The notes under the pieces: model-generated | Told to the model about the DNA's origin: nothing | The model's database searches: none | The model's input: only the letters and a program-made list of their open reading frames with translations | Position numbers and translations under genes: made by a program | Part shown: in pieces, positions 33,801-42,395 of the stretch | Layout: the number at the start of each line of letters is the position of its first letter | Numbering within the stretch: the stretch's first letter is position 1 | From: Durusdinium trenchii | Lineage: Eukaryota > Sar > Dinophyceae > Suessiales > Symbiodiniaceae | NCBI GenBank assembly: GCA_963970005.1 | Contig: CAXAMN010000002.1 | Coordinates: 1,300,428-1,364,427, forward strand | Reading direction: 5' to 3' | Length of the DNA stretch: 64,000 nucleotides

Positions 33801-36800
33801 GGAGACCAGGCGGCAGCAGCAGCCAAGAGCGAAGTTATGAAGGGAGACGAGCTTGAGAAACAAGACGGCAGCGGCAGCCAAGAGCGAAATCATGAAGGGA
33901 GACAAGCTTGAGAGACAAGGCGGCAGCGGCAGCCAAAAGCGAGGAGACAAGCTTGGGAGACAAGGCGGCAGCGGCAGCCAAAAGCAAACTCATGAAGGGA
34001 GACAAGCTTGGGAGACAAGGCGGCAGCGGCAGCCAAGAGCGAAATCATGCAGGGAGATAAGCTTCAGAGACTGGGCGGCAGCGGCAGCCAAAAGCGAAAT
34101 CATGAAGGGAGACAAGCTTGGGCAGCGGCAGCCAAAAGGCGGCAGCGGCAGCCAAGAGCAAAATCATGCAGGGAGACGACCTTGGAAGACAAGCCGGCAG
34201 AGGCAGCCAAGAGCGAAATCATGAAGGGAGACAAGCTTGGGAGACAAGGTGGCAGCGGCAGCCAAAAGCGAAATGATGAAAAGAGACAAGCTTGGGAGAC
34301 AAGCCGGCAGCGGCAGCCAAGAGCGATATCATGAAGGGTGACAAGCTGAACAGTCAAGGCGGCAGCGGCAGCCAAGAGCGAAATCATGAAGGGAGACAAG
34401 CTTGGGAGACAGGGCGGCAGCGGCAGCCAAAAGCGAAATCATGAAGGGAGACAAGCTTCGGGGACAAGGCGGCAGCGGCCCAAGAGCGAAATCATGAAGG
34501 GAGATAAGCTTGGGAGACAGGGCGGCAGCGGCAGCCAAAAGCGAAATCATGGCGGGAGACAAGCTTGGGCAGCGGCAGCCAAAAGAAAAATCATGAAGGG
34601 AGACAAGCTTGGGAGACAAGGCGGCAGCGGCAGCCAAGAGCGAAATCATGAAGGGAGACAAGCTTGGGAGACAAGGCGGCAGCGGCAGCCAAGAGCGATA
34701 TCATGAAGGGTGACAAGCTGAACAGACAAGGCGGCAGCGGCAGCCAAGAGCAAAATCATGAAGGGAGACAAGCTTGGGAGACAGGGCGGCAGCGGCAGCC
34801 AAAAGCGAAATCATGAAGGGAGACAAGCTTGAGAGACAAGACGGCAGCGGCAGCCAAAAAAAACATCATGAAGGGAGAAAAGGTTGGGAGAGAAGGCGGC
34901 AGCGGTAGCCAAGAGTGAAATTATGAAGGGAGACAAGCTTGGGAGACAAGGCGGCAGCGGCAGCCAAAATCGAAATCATAAAGGGAGACAAGCTTCGGAG
35001 ACAGGGCGGCAGCGGCAGCCAAGAGCGAAATCATAAAGGGAGACACAACCTTGGAAGACAAGCCGGCAGAGGCGGCCAAGAGCGAAATCATGAAGGGAGA
35101 CGTGCTTCACAGACAAGGCGGCAGCGGCAGCCAAGAGCGAAATCATGAAGGGAGACAACCTTCACAGACAAGGCAGCAGCGGCAGCCAAAAGCGAAATCA
35201 TGAAGGGAGACAAGCTTGGGAGACAAGGCGGCAGCGGCAGCCAAAAGCGAAATCATGAAGGAAGCTTGTCTTCACAGACAAGGCGGCAGCGGCAGCCAAA
35301 AGCGAAATCATGAAGAGAGACAAGCTTGGGAGACAAGGCGGCAGCGGCAGCCAAAAGCGAAATCGGGAAGGGAGACAAGCTTGGGAGACAAGGCGGCAGC
35401 GGCAGCCAAGAGCGAAATCATGACGGGAGACAAGCTTGGGAAACAAGGCAGCAGCGGCAGCGGCAGCCAATTTCCGCAATCAGGAACCCATCCATTGAGA
35501 AGTTAGAACCCCTATAGCTTCGCTATCTGGGGAAAAAAGACATACGAGGAGCAGACATTTATAACAGCCGCAGCCATGGCACAACGCCTCCGCTGACCCT
35601 TTGCTATATGACAACACGGACACAATACCTTTTACCACTAGGAGCAAGGACGCTACTAGGGGCTCCTGGCCTTACTACTAGGATCAAGAAGCTACTAGAG
35701 GCTCCTGGCATCGCTACTAGGAGCAAGGACGCCACTACGGACACCATACCTTTGGAGCCCGTGGGCCCACGGGCCCGTGGGGTGCGCGGATCCCGCGGGG
35801 CCCTCGCGTGGCTGTTGGGCCTGAACGGTCCGTGGAAGGGGACGGGCGGGCCCATGCACAGGTGAGCCCGTGGGCCCGTGGACGTGGCCCGTGGGGCCCG
35901 TTAGCCCATGGACGTGCCGGGCCCGTGGGCCCTTGACCTGGATTGGACCCTTCTCCAGCATGCAAGGAGTCCTCCGCCTGATGTGGGCATTCATTCATAT
36001 TCATTCCTTCCTTTGACGGCACAGATATGTCAATGCACGGAAGAAATTATATACAGTAGTCCACAATTGACCCGTCCACTCTTGGTTTGGCTCCATCCTA
36101 AGAGATGTGCTTTGCTTCAAATCGAATCTCCTTTCCCTACAGGTCAAGTGCCTGACTTCATCGTCGTGGCCTCGGTGGACTACTACTTCCAAGTCTTTAT
36201 GAGGACCGATGTAGCTCAAGGGGCTGGCAGACCGACCTCCAAGCCGACCCCCTGGGCCCTGGAAGAATGAACATAGACCCGTTTACCTATTCTCCGTATA
36301 CACACTCCATGTATGGCATAATTACGCACATTGATTCTTAAAACATCTCAAAACCAACCCCATGTATATATAGGCATATATGCTAGTCCCATGGATTGTT
36401 GGGGTCCTCAGGGGGGGTCTCCACTCCAGCGGGCGGATTTGGAGGAGGGGCGGGCTCGTGATCAATTCAAGGGGGCCTGATGAATGGTTTCAGGCGCCCT
36501 TCACTTGCTTTGTGGTGTTGTTCTCTATTTGTCCTTGAGGTGCCACAAACCACGTGCAGGTGGAAGCAAAAGGACCTAACATAAAGAAATCTTGAGAAGC
36601 TTGCCAGTCTAACGAGATGTTGTTTCTGGATTGTTTTTCTAACTTTCACAGGAAGATGAACAATGCCAGGTGTGGGACCATACAGATGTTTGAAGGTCCA
36701 ATTGTTTTTCACACCCATGGACCAATGGACCGCTCGTGTGACATAATATGAAAAACAAATGTAAATTCCAGTCTGGCCGCTTTGGTGAGAGTCCACAACT

Positions 36801-37261
36801 CTAATCTGACTTTTCAGGGTGAGTTCCCTGCAATCCCCAAAGCATTCCCCTTTGATCTCCTTTGACTAATGTATTGGCCAACCAATACCTCGCGCTGCAA
36901 GAACCATTATATAAGAAGCTGGTTCCCAACCCACATCTCGATGATTCACAATGTTCAGATGCTTTCAGTGGGCACGTTTCGTTCCACATACCTCGTAGGG
37001 CGTGGTGTGTGGCCGAATTGGTGGAAGCTGAGACTTGCGGCATTTCGACGGCTGCTTGGAGTCGAGCCGCCTTGGGGTCTTGAGCCCCAGGGAGCTTGGG
37101 AGTGAGCCTGTGTGGATGTTGAGTCACTGTGTGTCAATTGCTCCGTTTTCCACCAATGTCTTTGAGGTTTTCCGTCCTGCCAGATCGGTGGACGGGAAAA
37201 CAGGGGGAGGTGTCATCATCAAACATCAATCATCATCTTATCGTTATTATTATCTATTTTT

Positions 37262-37292
<31 letters not shown>

Positions 37293-37294
37293 AG

Positions 37295-37328
<34 letters not shown>

Positions 37329-39330
37329 GTCATGTTGGGATCATGTCGTTCATGTCCGAATGTATAGTGTGTTTCATTCAGCCCACAACGAATGACAATC
37401 TATTACATTCATGTTATAGTGAATGACTATTACACTCCTCCTCGCTAACATGGAAGTGGAAAAGCTCGTGTTCGTAAAGGAAAGTAGTCTTCCAAGGATC
37501 ATGCCATCCACTTCCATGTGAGTGAGTCAGAGTGTATATACACAAATCTGTTCGAACCCCGGACGGTGTTTCTTTTTTTGCCAGCTAAGTGATAAGGATG
37601 TGGATTTCCACTGAAATGCGTGGCACTAGGGCCGCTATAAAATGAACAATTAGGATAGAATAGGTTTCAGAGAGTTGCTGGGTTCATGGATTTTACAAAG
37701 ACGAGGATTTGGTCAGGCATTCTATGCATAATCATTTACTGTAGCAGTTCATTTTACAGAGATCGGACATCATGACAACACAGGGCCCTGGATTTCTTGT
37801 TTTTTAAACTTTTTAAGAGAGATACTGTTCAAAGACCCTCGGAACACAAGTATATAGAGAAATCTTGTTCTAGTCAGCAAATCCAACAATTATTTCTATA
37901 TGGTTCTATAAAATGACTGAAGGAAAACACATATGATGAAAATGTTCTCAACCTTCTGTAGAATGGCCGGGAACACAAATGTCTATACAATGTTTCAGGC
38001 AGTTGGCAACTCGGCAGTTATTTTCTATAGAATGCGTCCCGAAGGTTTGCTCATATTCCATGATTCCAATGTATGTTTTCAGAGGCACTGTCATTCTATA
38101 GGTCTGAGTTCTGTAATTCTATAAGCACATGGCAGCCACTGTTTTATTCTATAAATTGGCTGACACAGCCGCACCCTCTAATTCAAATCCCTATGCTAAG
38201 TGGGGACTTTTGCCCTCTCATATGTTGGGTATTCCATAATAACTCGAGAGTTAGGCTACTGGCTCGTCCAATGGCTTGAGAAGTGCAAAACAAAGTCAAC
38301 TCGAAAGGAGGTCAGGTCACAAAACGCCTCGCTGTCCTTGTTCAGGTTATGAAGATCCATTCGGAGGAGCGGTCTTTCGTGTTGGACGCAGTTTTGATGT
38401 GGATGTGCCTTGCAGATGCACATCGAATGCCCGCGAACACCATATATATATATATAGTATTTTTGGTAACTTTTTAGAGCCTGAAGAGGCTTTGGTCGAC
38501 TGTGAAACTGGTTCCAGCGTTTTCCAAGGATCAACTTTCAAGCTTTTGAGAATCATGGTACCGTGTAGATTAGTGGTATTCCTTCCTTCACCGTGTTGCT
38601 GTCAAATGCGGAAGGGAAGTTGAATCACTTGAGACCCATGGCCCATACTATCCAATAGTATCCAATAGTCTTGGAAGCGACCAAACAGCTGTATACATGT
38701 TTTTGCGACCGGAAGCATCTTTATAAACAAACTGCATACTAGATTTTTCTGCAGTAGTAGCTAGTATTGCCTCATGCCTTTTGCAATTCTGAGAACTTGC
38801 AAATGTATGAAAGATGCGGTATCAAACCTGATATATATATATATATATGTTTACTTGCAATACCTCAGGAACGTTTCAACAGATGTGCTGTTACGTACTT
38901 CCCGCATGTCCAAGCCCGCAGCCATGGACACCTCGGAGTTGGTCAAGACCGAGTCAAAACCTTCTCCGGTGGCACTCTCAAGGAAAACCCTCCAGTTGCA
39001 AAGACGGGACCCATGGGGACCCCGAAGCAGCAGCTGCCTGTGATTCAGATCTTCGTTCGCATCCGATTCCCAGTCGTTGGACTGTTGGCCTTCACGAAGC
39101 CGATTCCATTTCCCTCCACTATTCACTGTTGAACCATCGAACCCTCCTGGATCGGGTCTGACCGCCGCTGAAACAGTGGCGCCTCCCAACGAAACTGACA
39201 GCCGTCCTGACGTCGCAGGATTTGCTGGATCACTATTACAATGAACTCTCACGCCTGGATGTCCGGGCCTGCAAAGCATCGCGTGTGGAAGACAAGGCCA
39301 TGATCTTGTACCGAATCCGCAACGTCGATG
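22896..39330 (+). CDS. Multi-exon gene with TIR-like domain (gene-level entry)
   Basis: At least a dozen short plus-strand exons over about 16 kb. Four junctions are fixed by phase and restore conserved motifs: 28537/29216 ('KMVTH-S-WDN'), 31691/32156 ('GHRR|PSKGKL'), 36203/36999 ('FM-R-AWCVAEL') and 23350/23436. The order of motifs (His-Ser-Trp, then Gln-His after a Trp-containing strand, then R-x-W-C-x-x-E) matches a domain I recall in many copies in dinoflagellate proteomes. It also resembles TIR/SEFIR-like domains, where a W-x-x-E glutamate is catalytic in NAD-cleaving members. That functional link is inference. Introns are rich in repeats and include the large minisatellite at 33.73-35.47 kb. 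The start is uncertain; ATG at 22896 sits in 'gcagccATGG'. The end may lie further right. Confidence 0.6.
23152..23350 (+). CDS. Helical exon (gene 2)
   Basis: Follows 'catcaccag' and reads 'DVLRFFLDVLLWDIDDLANA' then 'FSLAVLSGLLYQDRPPELQ', a hydrophobic helix pair that may be a membrane or coiled region. It ends 'CIRGAFGSCFVG' at a canonical donor (TTGG|gtgaga). Two leftover bases join in frame to 23436 as 'FVG|LAFESVLLL'. Confidence 0.5.
23436..23463 (+). CDS. 28-nt microexon (gene 2)
   Basis: Between 'tttttcccccccag' and the canonical donor CTG|gtaggtag, the 28 bases complete a codon left by the previous exon and encode 'LAFESVLLL' in phase. They then continue in frame into 23534. The closed phase on both sides is the evidence. 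Confidence 0.5.
23534..23681 (+). CDS. Helical exon (gene 2)
   Basis: After 'gcctgaacag', phase 0 reads 'LEMVDLLQYFQRFQES' and then 'KIIWFLQRYHFRKPAPQP'; it ends 'SAPFVAG' before 'gtgacc'. The amphipathic helix pattern continues that of the previous exon. A 23-nt GT-AG stretch inside (23580-23602) is too short to be an intron and is read through. Confidence 0.5.
24146..24230 (+). repeat. ACTAGTAA tandem repeats
   Basis: 'gttactactagtaaggcacc' type units occur four times, with palindromic ACTAGT cores. Possibly distantly related to the CTACTAGG repeats further right. Confidence 0.5.
26017..26116 (+). CDS. TIR-like gene exon: 'VMPSFITEMSTTNDVVRQAI'
   Basis: Flanked by 'ccttttgttcag' and CGAG|gtgcgg. 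The exon reads 'EKLQEKRVMPSFITEMSTTN' then 'DVVRQAIIPLSRR'. I recall the block 'VMPSF...TT.DVVR.AIIP' as the first conserved block of the dinoflagellate family, always upstream of the 'KMVTHSW' block, which is the order here. Sharp composition contrast with its AT-rich flanks. Confidence 0.7.
26803..26930 (+). repeat. GCTACTAGG-type repeat, copy 1
   Basis: Units of 'gctactaggagcaaggacgc' and 'tactaggggctcctggc' alternate. Related arrays occur at 29403-29528, 32598-32706 (inverted) and 35636-35735. All lie in introns of the TIR-like gene. Confidence 0.75.
28392..28445 (+). repeat. AGGTCCAAAGAC...GAGTAGTG repeat, copy 1
   Basis: 'aggtccaaagacacagtaaa', then 'cctggtcctttgcatcactg', then 'agtagtggtttt'. 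Copies at 56341-56399 and 59181-59231. Confidence 0.7.
28479..28537 (+). CDS. TIR-like gene exon: 'PPTKMVTH'
   Basis: Reads 'AGAPRPPTKMVTH' and ends in ACT CAT A|gttgct. The leftover A plus GT of the next exon gives Ser, so the spliced product reads 'KMVTHSWDNIFTNLVAS', the strongest family signature in this gene. A competing donor (GAG|gtaagt, 28551/28552) looks better by sequence but would break the motif. It may represent alternative splicing. The 5' boundary is approximate. Confidence 0.7.
28606..28660 (-). repeat. GATGGCCTCC-type repeat, inverted copy
   Basis: 'ggttggaggccatcgcttct' repeated, the reverse complement of the 42.1-kb units. Confidence 0.7.
29216..29336 (+). CDS. TIR-like gene exon: 'WDNIFTNLVASIIADGLN'
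   Basis: After 'agttcatgag' the phase left by the previous exon gives 'SWDNIFTNLVASIIADGLNV' and then 'HTYSGISDQLSTNVEEVRK'. In the family I recall, this position reads '(N/S)WGNLFRDLVAA..ADAL'. The 3' end is at GAAGAG|gtccgc (29322) or GACAG|ggtgg (29336). Confidence 0.75.
29403..29528 (+). repeat. GCTACTAGG-type repeat, copy 2
   Basis: Same units as at 26803-26930, directly after the 'WDNIFTNLVAS' exon. Confidence 0.75.
30763..30800 (+). repeat. (CAT)n microsatellite, about 12 copies
   Basis: Uninterrupted CAT run within an intron of gene 2. Confidence 0.95.
31122..31245 (+). CDS. TIR-like gene exon: 'YWICAFCINQHSCICSGFG'
   Basis: After 'ggcttcgcgag' the frame reads 'YWICAFCINQHSCIC' and then Gly/Pro-rich residues. 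The W-x-C-A-F-x-x-N-Q-H block corresponds to the family's second core strand, with the conserved Gln seen in SH-W/Q-type TIR-like domains. The 3' boundary is not fixed; GGA AG before 'ccc' is one possibility. Confidence 0.7.
31580..31691 (+). CDS. TIR-like gene exon: 'RDSVTGDIYPLCSCLHPKFF'
   Basis: Begins after 'cttccgag' (or at 31571 after 'ttccaag', same frame). It reads 'DIKRRDSVTGDIYPLCSC' then 'LHPKFFNSSPNECDSGHRR' and ends at C|gtgaga, a canonical donor. One leftover base plus GG at 32156 makes Arg. The Cys-x-Cys and 'PKFFN' block is typical of the family loop before 'EMNKFDDM'. Confidence 0.75.
31829..31880. repeat. AT-rich dinucleotide stretch
   Basis: 'atatatatataattatatg' and related AT repeats in the intron after the 'RDSVTG' exon. 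Confidence 0.8.
32156..32241 (+). CDS. TIR-like gene exon: 'EMNKFDDM'
   Basis: After 'gttttttcag' the frame continues from the previous exon as 'RPSKGKLSPAQEMNKFDDM' and then 'IHLLHCWELR'. 'E-M-N-K-F-D-D-M' is a near-invariant family block in my memory. The donor near CTCAGG|gtctgt does not close phase with 36143, so a further small exon or a shifted cut is likely. Confidence 0.75.
32598..32706 (-). repeat. GCTACTAGG-type repeat, copy 3, inverted
   Basis: Reads 'gcccctagtagcgtccttgc' on the plus strand, the reverse complement of the other copies. Confidence 0.75.
32940..33050 (+). repeat. CCCGTGGGG minisatellite, copy A
   Basis: Nine-base units (cccgtgggg, ctcgtgggt and variants) about ten times. 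A second, more degenerate patch is at 35750-35935. Confidence 0.8.
33730..35472 (+). repeat. 55-bp minisatellite, about 32 copies
   Basis: The unit contains 'gacaagcttgggagacaag', 'gcggcagcggcagccaa' and 'gcgaaatcatgaaggga'. Variants lack or add short pieces (for example 34130, 34560, 35255). 55 is not a multiple of three, so every frame passes through all three phases. Units without stops therefore give long spurious ORFs on both strands. It lies in the intron between the 'EMNKFDDM' and 'DFIVVASVD' exons. Confidence 0.95.
35636..35735 (+). repeat. GCTACTAGG-type repeat, copy 4
   Basis: Three units following the minisatellite, again with 'ggggctcctggc' spacers. Confidence 0.75.
35750..35935 (+). 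repeat. CCCGTGGGG minisatellite, copy B
   Basis: Units of 'gggcccgtgggcc' interspersed with other GC-rich sequence; related to 32940-33050 and highly self-complementary. Confidence 0.75.
36143..36203 (+). CDS. TIR-like gene exon: 'DFIVVASVDYYFQVFM'
   Basis: Between 'tttccctacag' and ATGAG|gaccga. It reads 'QVPDFIVVASVDYYFQVFM'. The last two bases (AG) plus the first G of 36999 give Arg, restoring 'VFMRAWCVAELVEAE'. The intron therefore starts with GA, a donor type described for dinoflagellates. Confidence 0.8.
36296..36412 (+). repeat. Dispersed repeat related to 47787-47905
   Basis: Both contain 'cattgactcttaaaacatct' (with one change), then 'aaacca.cccc', a 'tatata' run and 'atgc.agtcc', ending in 'catggattgttggg'-like sequence. 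Confidence 0.6.
36999..37060 (+). CDS. TIR-like gene exon: 'RAWCVAELVEAE'
   Basis: After 'cctcgtag' the phase from 36203 gives 'R-AWCVAELVEAETCG', then 'ISTAAWSRAALGS' up to a stop at 37079. The R-x-W-C-x-x-E block is the key shared feature with TIR-like domains; in NAD-cleaving TIRs the Glu after W is catalytic. The 3' boundary lies somewhere after 'ETCG'. Confidence 0.8.
37261..37332 (+). repeat. (ATC)n / (AGC)n microsatellite
   Basis: Compound trinucleotide run: TCA, then CAG, then CAT units. Confidence 0.95.
37448..37519 (+). repeat. Hairpin element, copy A
   Basis: Perfect 13-bp inverted repeats ACATGGAAGTGGA (37448-37460) and TCCACTTCCATGT (37507-37519) enclose 46 bp. It is followed by 'gagtgagtcagagtgta', which is shared with 61208-61240. 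Confidence 0.8.
39219..39330 (+). CDS. TIR-like gene exon: 'RLDVRACKASRVEDKAMIL'
   Basis: After 'tgacgtcgcag' the frame reads 'DLLDHYYNELSRLDVRAC' and 'KASRVEDKAMILYRIRNVD'. This matches the family block after the TIR-like core ('L.SL.V..C.ASR.EDK..IL..I.N') as I recall it. The donor may be AAC|gtcgat (39322) or GTCGATG|tgccc. Confidence 0.65.
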
Positions 39331-40881
39331 TGCCCTGGCCACCAGCGGTTGCGGAGCAGAGTCGAGAAGTGGAGCCTGCAATTTCTCCCCGCGACGGTGC
39401 CTGGAGGAAGATGTCTCCTCACTCTGTAACTGCAACTTCGTATGTTTCATTGTTTTCATCTCATCCAGATTCTTGGTTGACATGTTTGCGGCTGGTGAAG
39501 GGATATTTTGGTTCCCTTCCACCACACCGACAGGTGGGCCACGTCTACACAAAACTTCGAACAAACTTCCGGATCCAAAATTCATGCAATCTTCGAGTTC
39601 AGAAAATGATCCATCATGGAGCATTCATACACCCGACAGCACGGGGTGAAGGGTATTGTTTGAAGTTGAGATGTCCGCACGTATCATAAATATATGCCAC
39701 TTAAATTAGAATATCAAGTACAACATATTGGTTCTTGTGGCGGTTTTAATCCATCAGCTTTTACTTTACATAGTTGGGGGCCACCGTGCCATTTGAAACC
39801 GATTGAAACCCTGTCCAAGTAGGAAGGGGTCTACAGGTCATCACACCACCATTCGCAAAACATGTGAAGAACACGGGAAGATTCCTCGTTTGCTGGGAGT
39901 CACATGTCGATGTTTGACGAGTGGCCGACTGCGGTGAAGGGCCGACTGCTTTTTTCCTGGACCTTTCTGATTTATGCCGGTGGTAAAAACTACTCTCAAT
40001 AGTAAGAGCCAGGGTATCCTCCAAAGTCATCAGTGGTACAGGATCACTTCAACAGTAGGTTGAACTGTAGGTTGCTGAGGATTGGAAAGTCTGGCTGGTT
40101 TCGCCAATTATTTAATTTGGCGGGAAAGAGAATTCCGATGCCAGTAGAACCTTCGGTCACAGCTTTGTGAGCTATATCCTCACAACCTCCTGCGAGATCT
40201 GGGGCAAATGACCACCTGTGCTCCTGTGGATCTCACAAGTGGAATCTTAGATTGCTGTGCTGGAGGCTGCCCTTTTCATGAATTTTAATGCGTATTTCAC
40301 CAAGTGAACCAGAAGTGTTGCTGAACGAACGCAAGCTGAAGATCCGTTTGGTAGTGCGATTTGTCTCGCGAATCCTCAACCGACCTGTCCAGCCTACCCA
40401 GTCAGTGGATAACCGGATAACCTTTAAACTTTAACCTTTCTTGGAGATAGGTTTTCTGACACAAATCCGACCTGTGGACAGTTCGGTTCACCTTTGATTT
40501 TCCAGGGAAACAACTCGGGACTCAAGTGGGACTCATCCACATCAGTTCCTCAGCTGATCTTCACAAGGCGTTCTCTCTCACAAGAATAGAACAGGCAGTG
40601 TTTGTCGCTAGAGGGACCTCCATGTTTATTGCGGTGCTTATTGCTGTTTTAAAGACAAAAGCACATGCCATCTGAGGCCTTCAACGCCCGTGTCTTGGCG
40701 AATGGGGCTTGGACCAAGCGATGTAAGAAATGACGGCCTCATCTTGGTTTATGACCTGGCTCCCTGAATTCAGAAGAAATCACCGAGTCCAGCGCAGGCG
40801 CGTGATGATGAGAGTTCTACTTGCGTTGCTGAGGACAACACGTGATATAAGACACAGACACAGACATAGAGAGATAGAGAG

Positions 40882-40935
40882 AGATGGATGGATGGATGGA
40901 TGGATGGATGGATGGATAGATAGATAGATAGATCG
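40882..40935 (+). repeat. (GATG)n(GATA)n microsatellite
   Basis: About eight GATG units followed by five GATA units, then 'tcgacagatagatatagata'. Confidence 0.95.
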
Positions 40936-41714
40936 ACAGATAGATATAGATAATATACCTTATTCAACCACCTTATTCAACGTGGGAGATCTCTTTGGAT
41001 CTCCAGTTTGACTCATCATTTCGACAGACAAGACCGGCACGGTGAAATCCATCGCTTCTCGTTCAATGGTGCAAGTTGATGGAGGATTTGGAGCCTGAAC
41101 ATCTATCAAGCAGTCTTTTTGCAAGGGATCGGACAGAGGTTGATGAAAAAGACTGGAAAAAAGGACATCCGCTTTTCCTTCAGATATGATCAGACAGTTC
41201 GATTGCATCCGATGGCCTTGACCTGCCCACCTCCAGCTGGTTGGCTCAACTCAGGCTTAAAGTGGTTGATCTTCGGTAGCCAGGCGCTGGGTTTTCTTTT
41301 CATTGCTTTTCCGCATGACTGACCTCCATGTGGGGTGCCACGTGTTCGAAACACGAAAAACTGAAAAACCGTACATGCTGGAATTCCGTTCACTGTTTTC
41401 GGGCTGGGAAAGACGATGTGATTGGCTCATGATAGGGCTGTGGATCACAAAACTGTTCTGAAGAAGATCTCTCAGATGGTCAGAATATGTCAGAATCATT
41501 TTGAAATGTCTTTTCTCTCAGGCATAGTCACAAGTCAATCCCAAGTTATCAAAATAAATTCAGACCCAACTATGAGCTGAACTCAACCTACCTAGTACCC
41601 CCCTTGAAGCAGTCCCTAGCCAGGCTTAGAAGATAGGCTCATGATGTCCAATGCCACTGCGCATGGAAGCTTCCTGAATTTCCTGAAAAAAATTCGCTGA
41701 ATTTCCCACCGCAG

Positions 41715-41784
41715 GGCCTTTTCAAGAGCTGGGCGGACGCACACCAGCGTGCCAAGCAAGTGGGTCGGAACTTGGGTCCAGCAT
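41715..41784 (+). CDS. Possible exon
   Basis: After 'tttcccaccgcag' the frame reads 'GLFKSWADAHQRAKQVGRNL' and 'GPAY', typical of a soluble helix. Donor unclear ('atg|tgtgtt'). It is embedded between repeat clusters. Function unknown. Confidence 0.35.
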
Positions 41785-41835
41785 ATGTGTGTTTGTTCTT
41801 TGATTTGTGTGAGTCGAGTACATATATACCGTAAG

Positions 41836-42395
41836 ACATACACTTAGAATATATTTTGAAAACAACCAACATCTGTTTTTTTTCACAGGCTGGAAGTTCT
41901 AAGTGTATAGGTCGCGATGTTCTAAGAGTATGTGCCAGCAGATGTTCTAACCCTAGAGTAAGAACATCCCAGGCCCTCGCACCTACACTAAGAACATAGT
42001 CCAACACATACACTTAGAACTTATTCTTAATGTGTTTTGGACATTGAGATGGAATAGTTGTGAAGCCTTAGAGCGATGGCCTCCTACCTAAGAGTGATGG
42101 CCTCCAACCCAAGAGCCATCGCCTCGAACCTAAGAGCGGTGGCATGTTTGGTGTGGTGCTGGAGACAGCGATGGCCTCCTACCTAAGAGTGATGGCCATG
42201 GGAAGCCCACACACATATATATTGAGATAATATATATATATATTTGTATATATACATATGATGTTCTAAGTGTGCTGTTTTCTCTTGTTCTAAGAGTGCT
42301 TGCGGTCCATGTTCTAAGTGTGCTTGCACTGGATGTTCTAAGCTCGATGTTCTAAGTAAAGGAATTTCCACTTTGAAAAAAATGATGTTCTAAGT
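41836..42395. repeat. Cluster of GTTCTAAGTGT motifs in both orientations
   Basis: At least twelve copies of GTTCTAAG(T/A)(G/A)T or its reverse complement, for example 41897, 41919, 42262, 42286, 42310 and 42386, with inverted copies near 41838, 41984 and 42007. Confidence 0.8.
42073..42195 (+). repeat. GATGGCCTCC-type repeat, five units
   Basis: Units 'gcgatggcctcctacctaag' about 22 bp long; related short arrays occur at 28606-28660 (inverted) and 51936-51975. Confidence 0.75.

Noticed and set aside
33669..35517. Many overlapping ORFs of 60-136 codons on both strands
   Set aside because: They are produced by the stop-free 55-bp minisatellite, not by a gene.
38851..39624. 257-codon minus-strand ORF
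   Set aside because: Overlaps the plus-strand exon with the 'KASRVEDK' block, which fits the family and the splice signals; the minus frame has no known motif.
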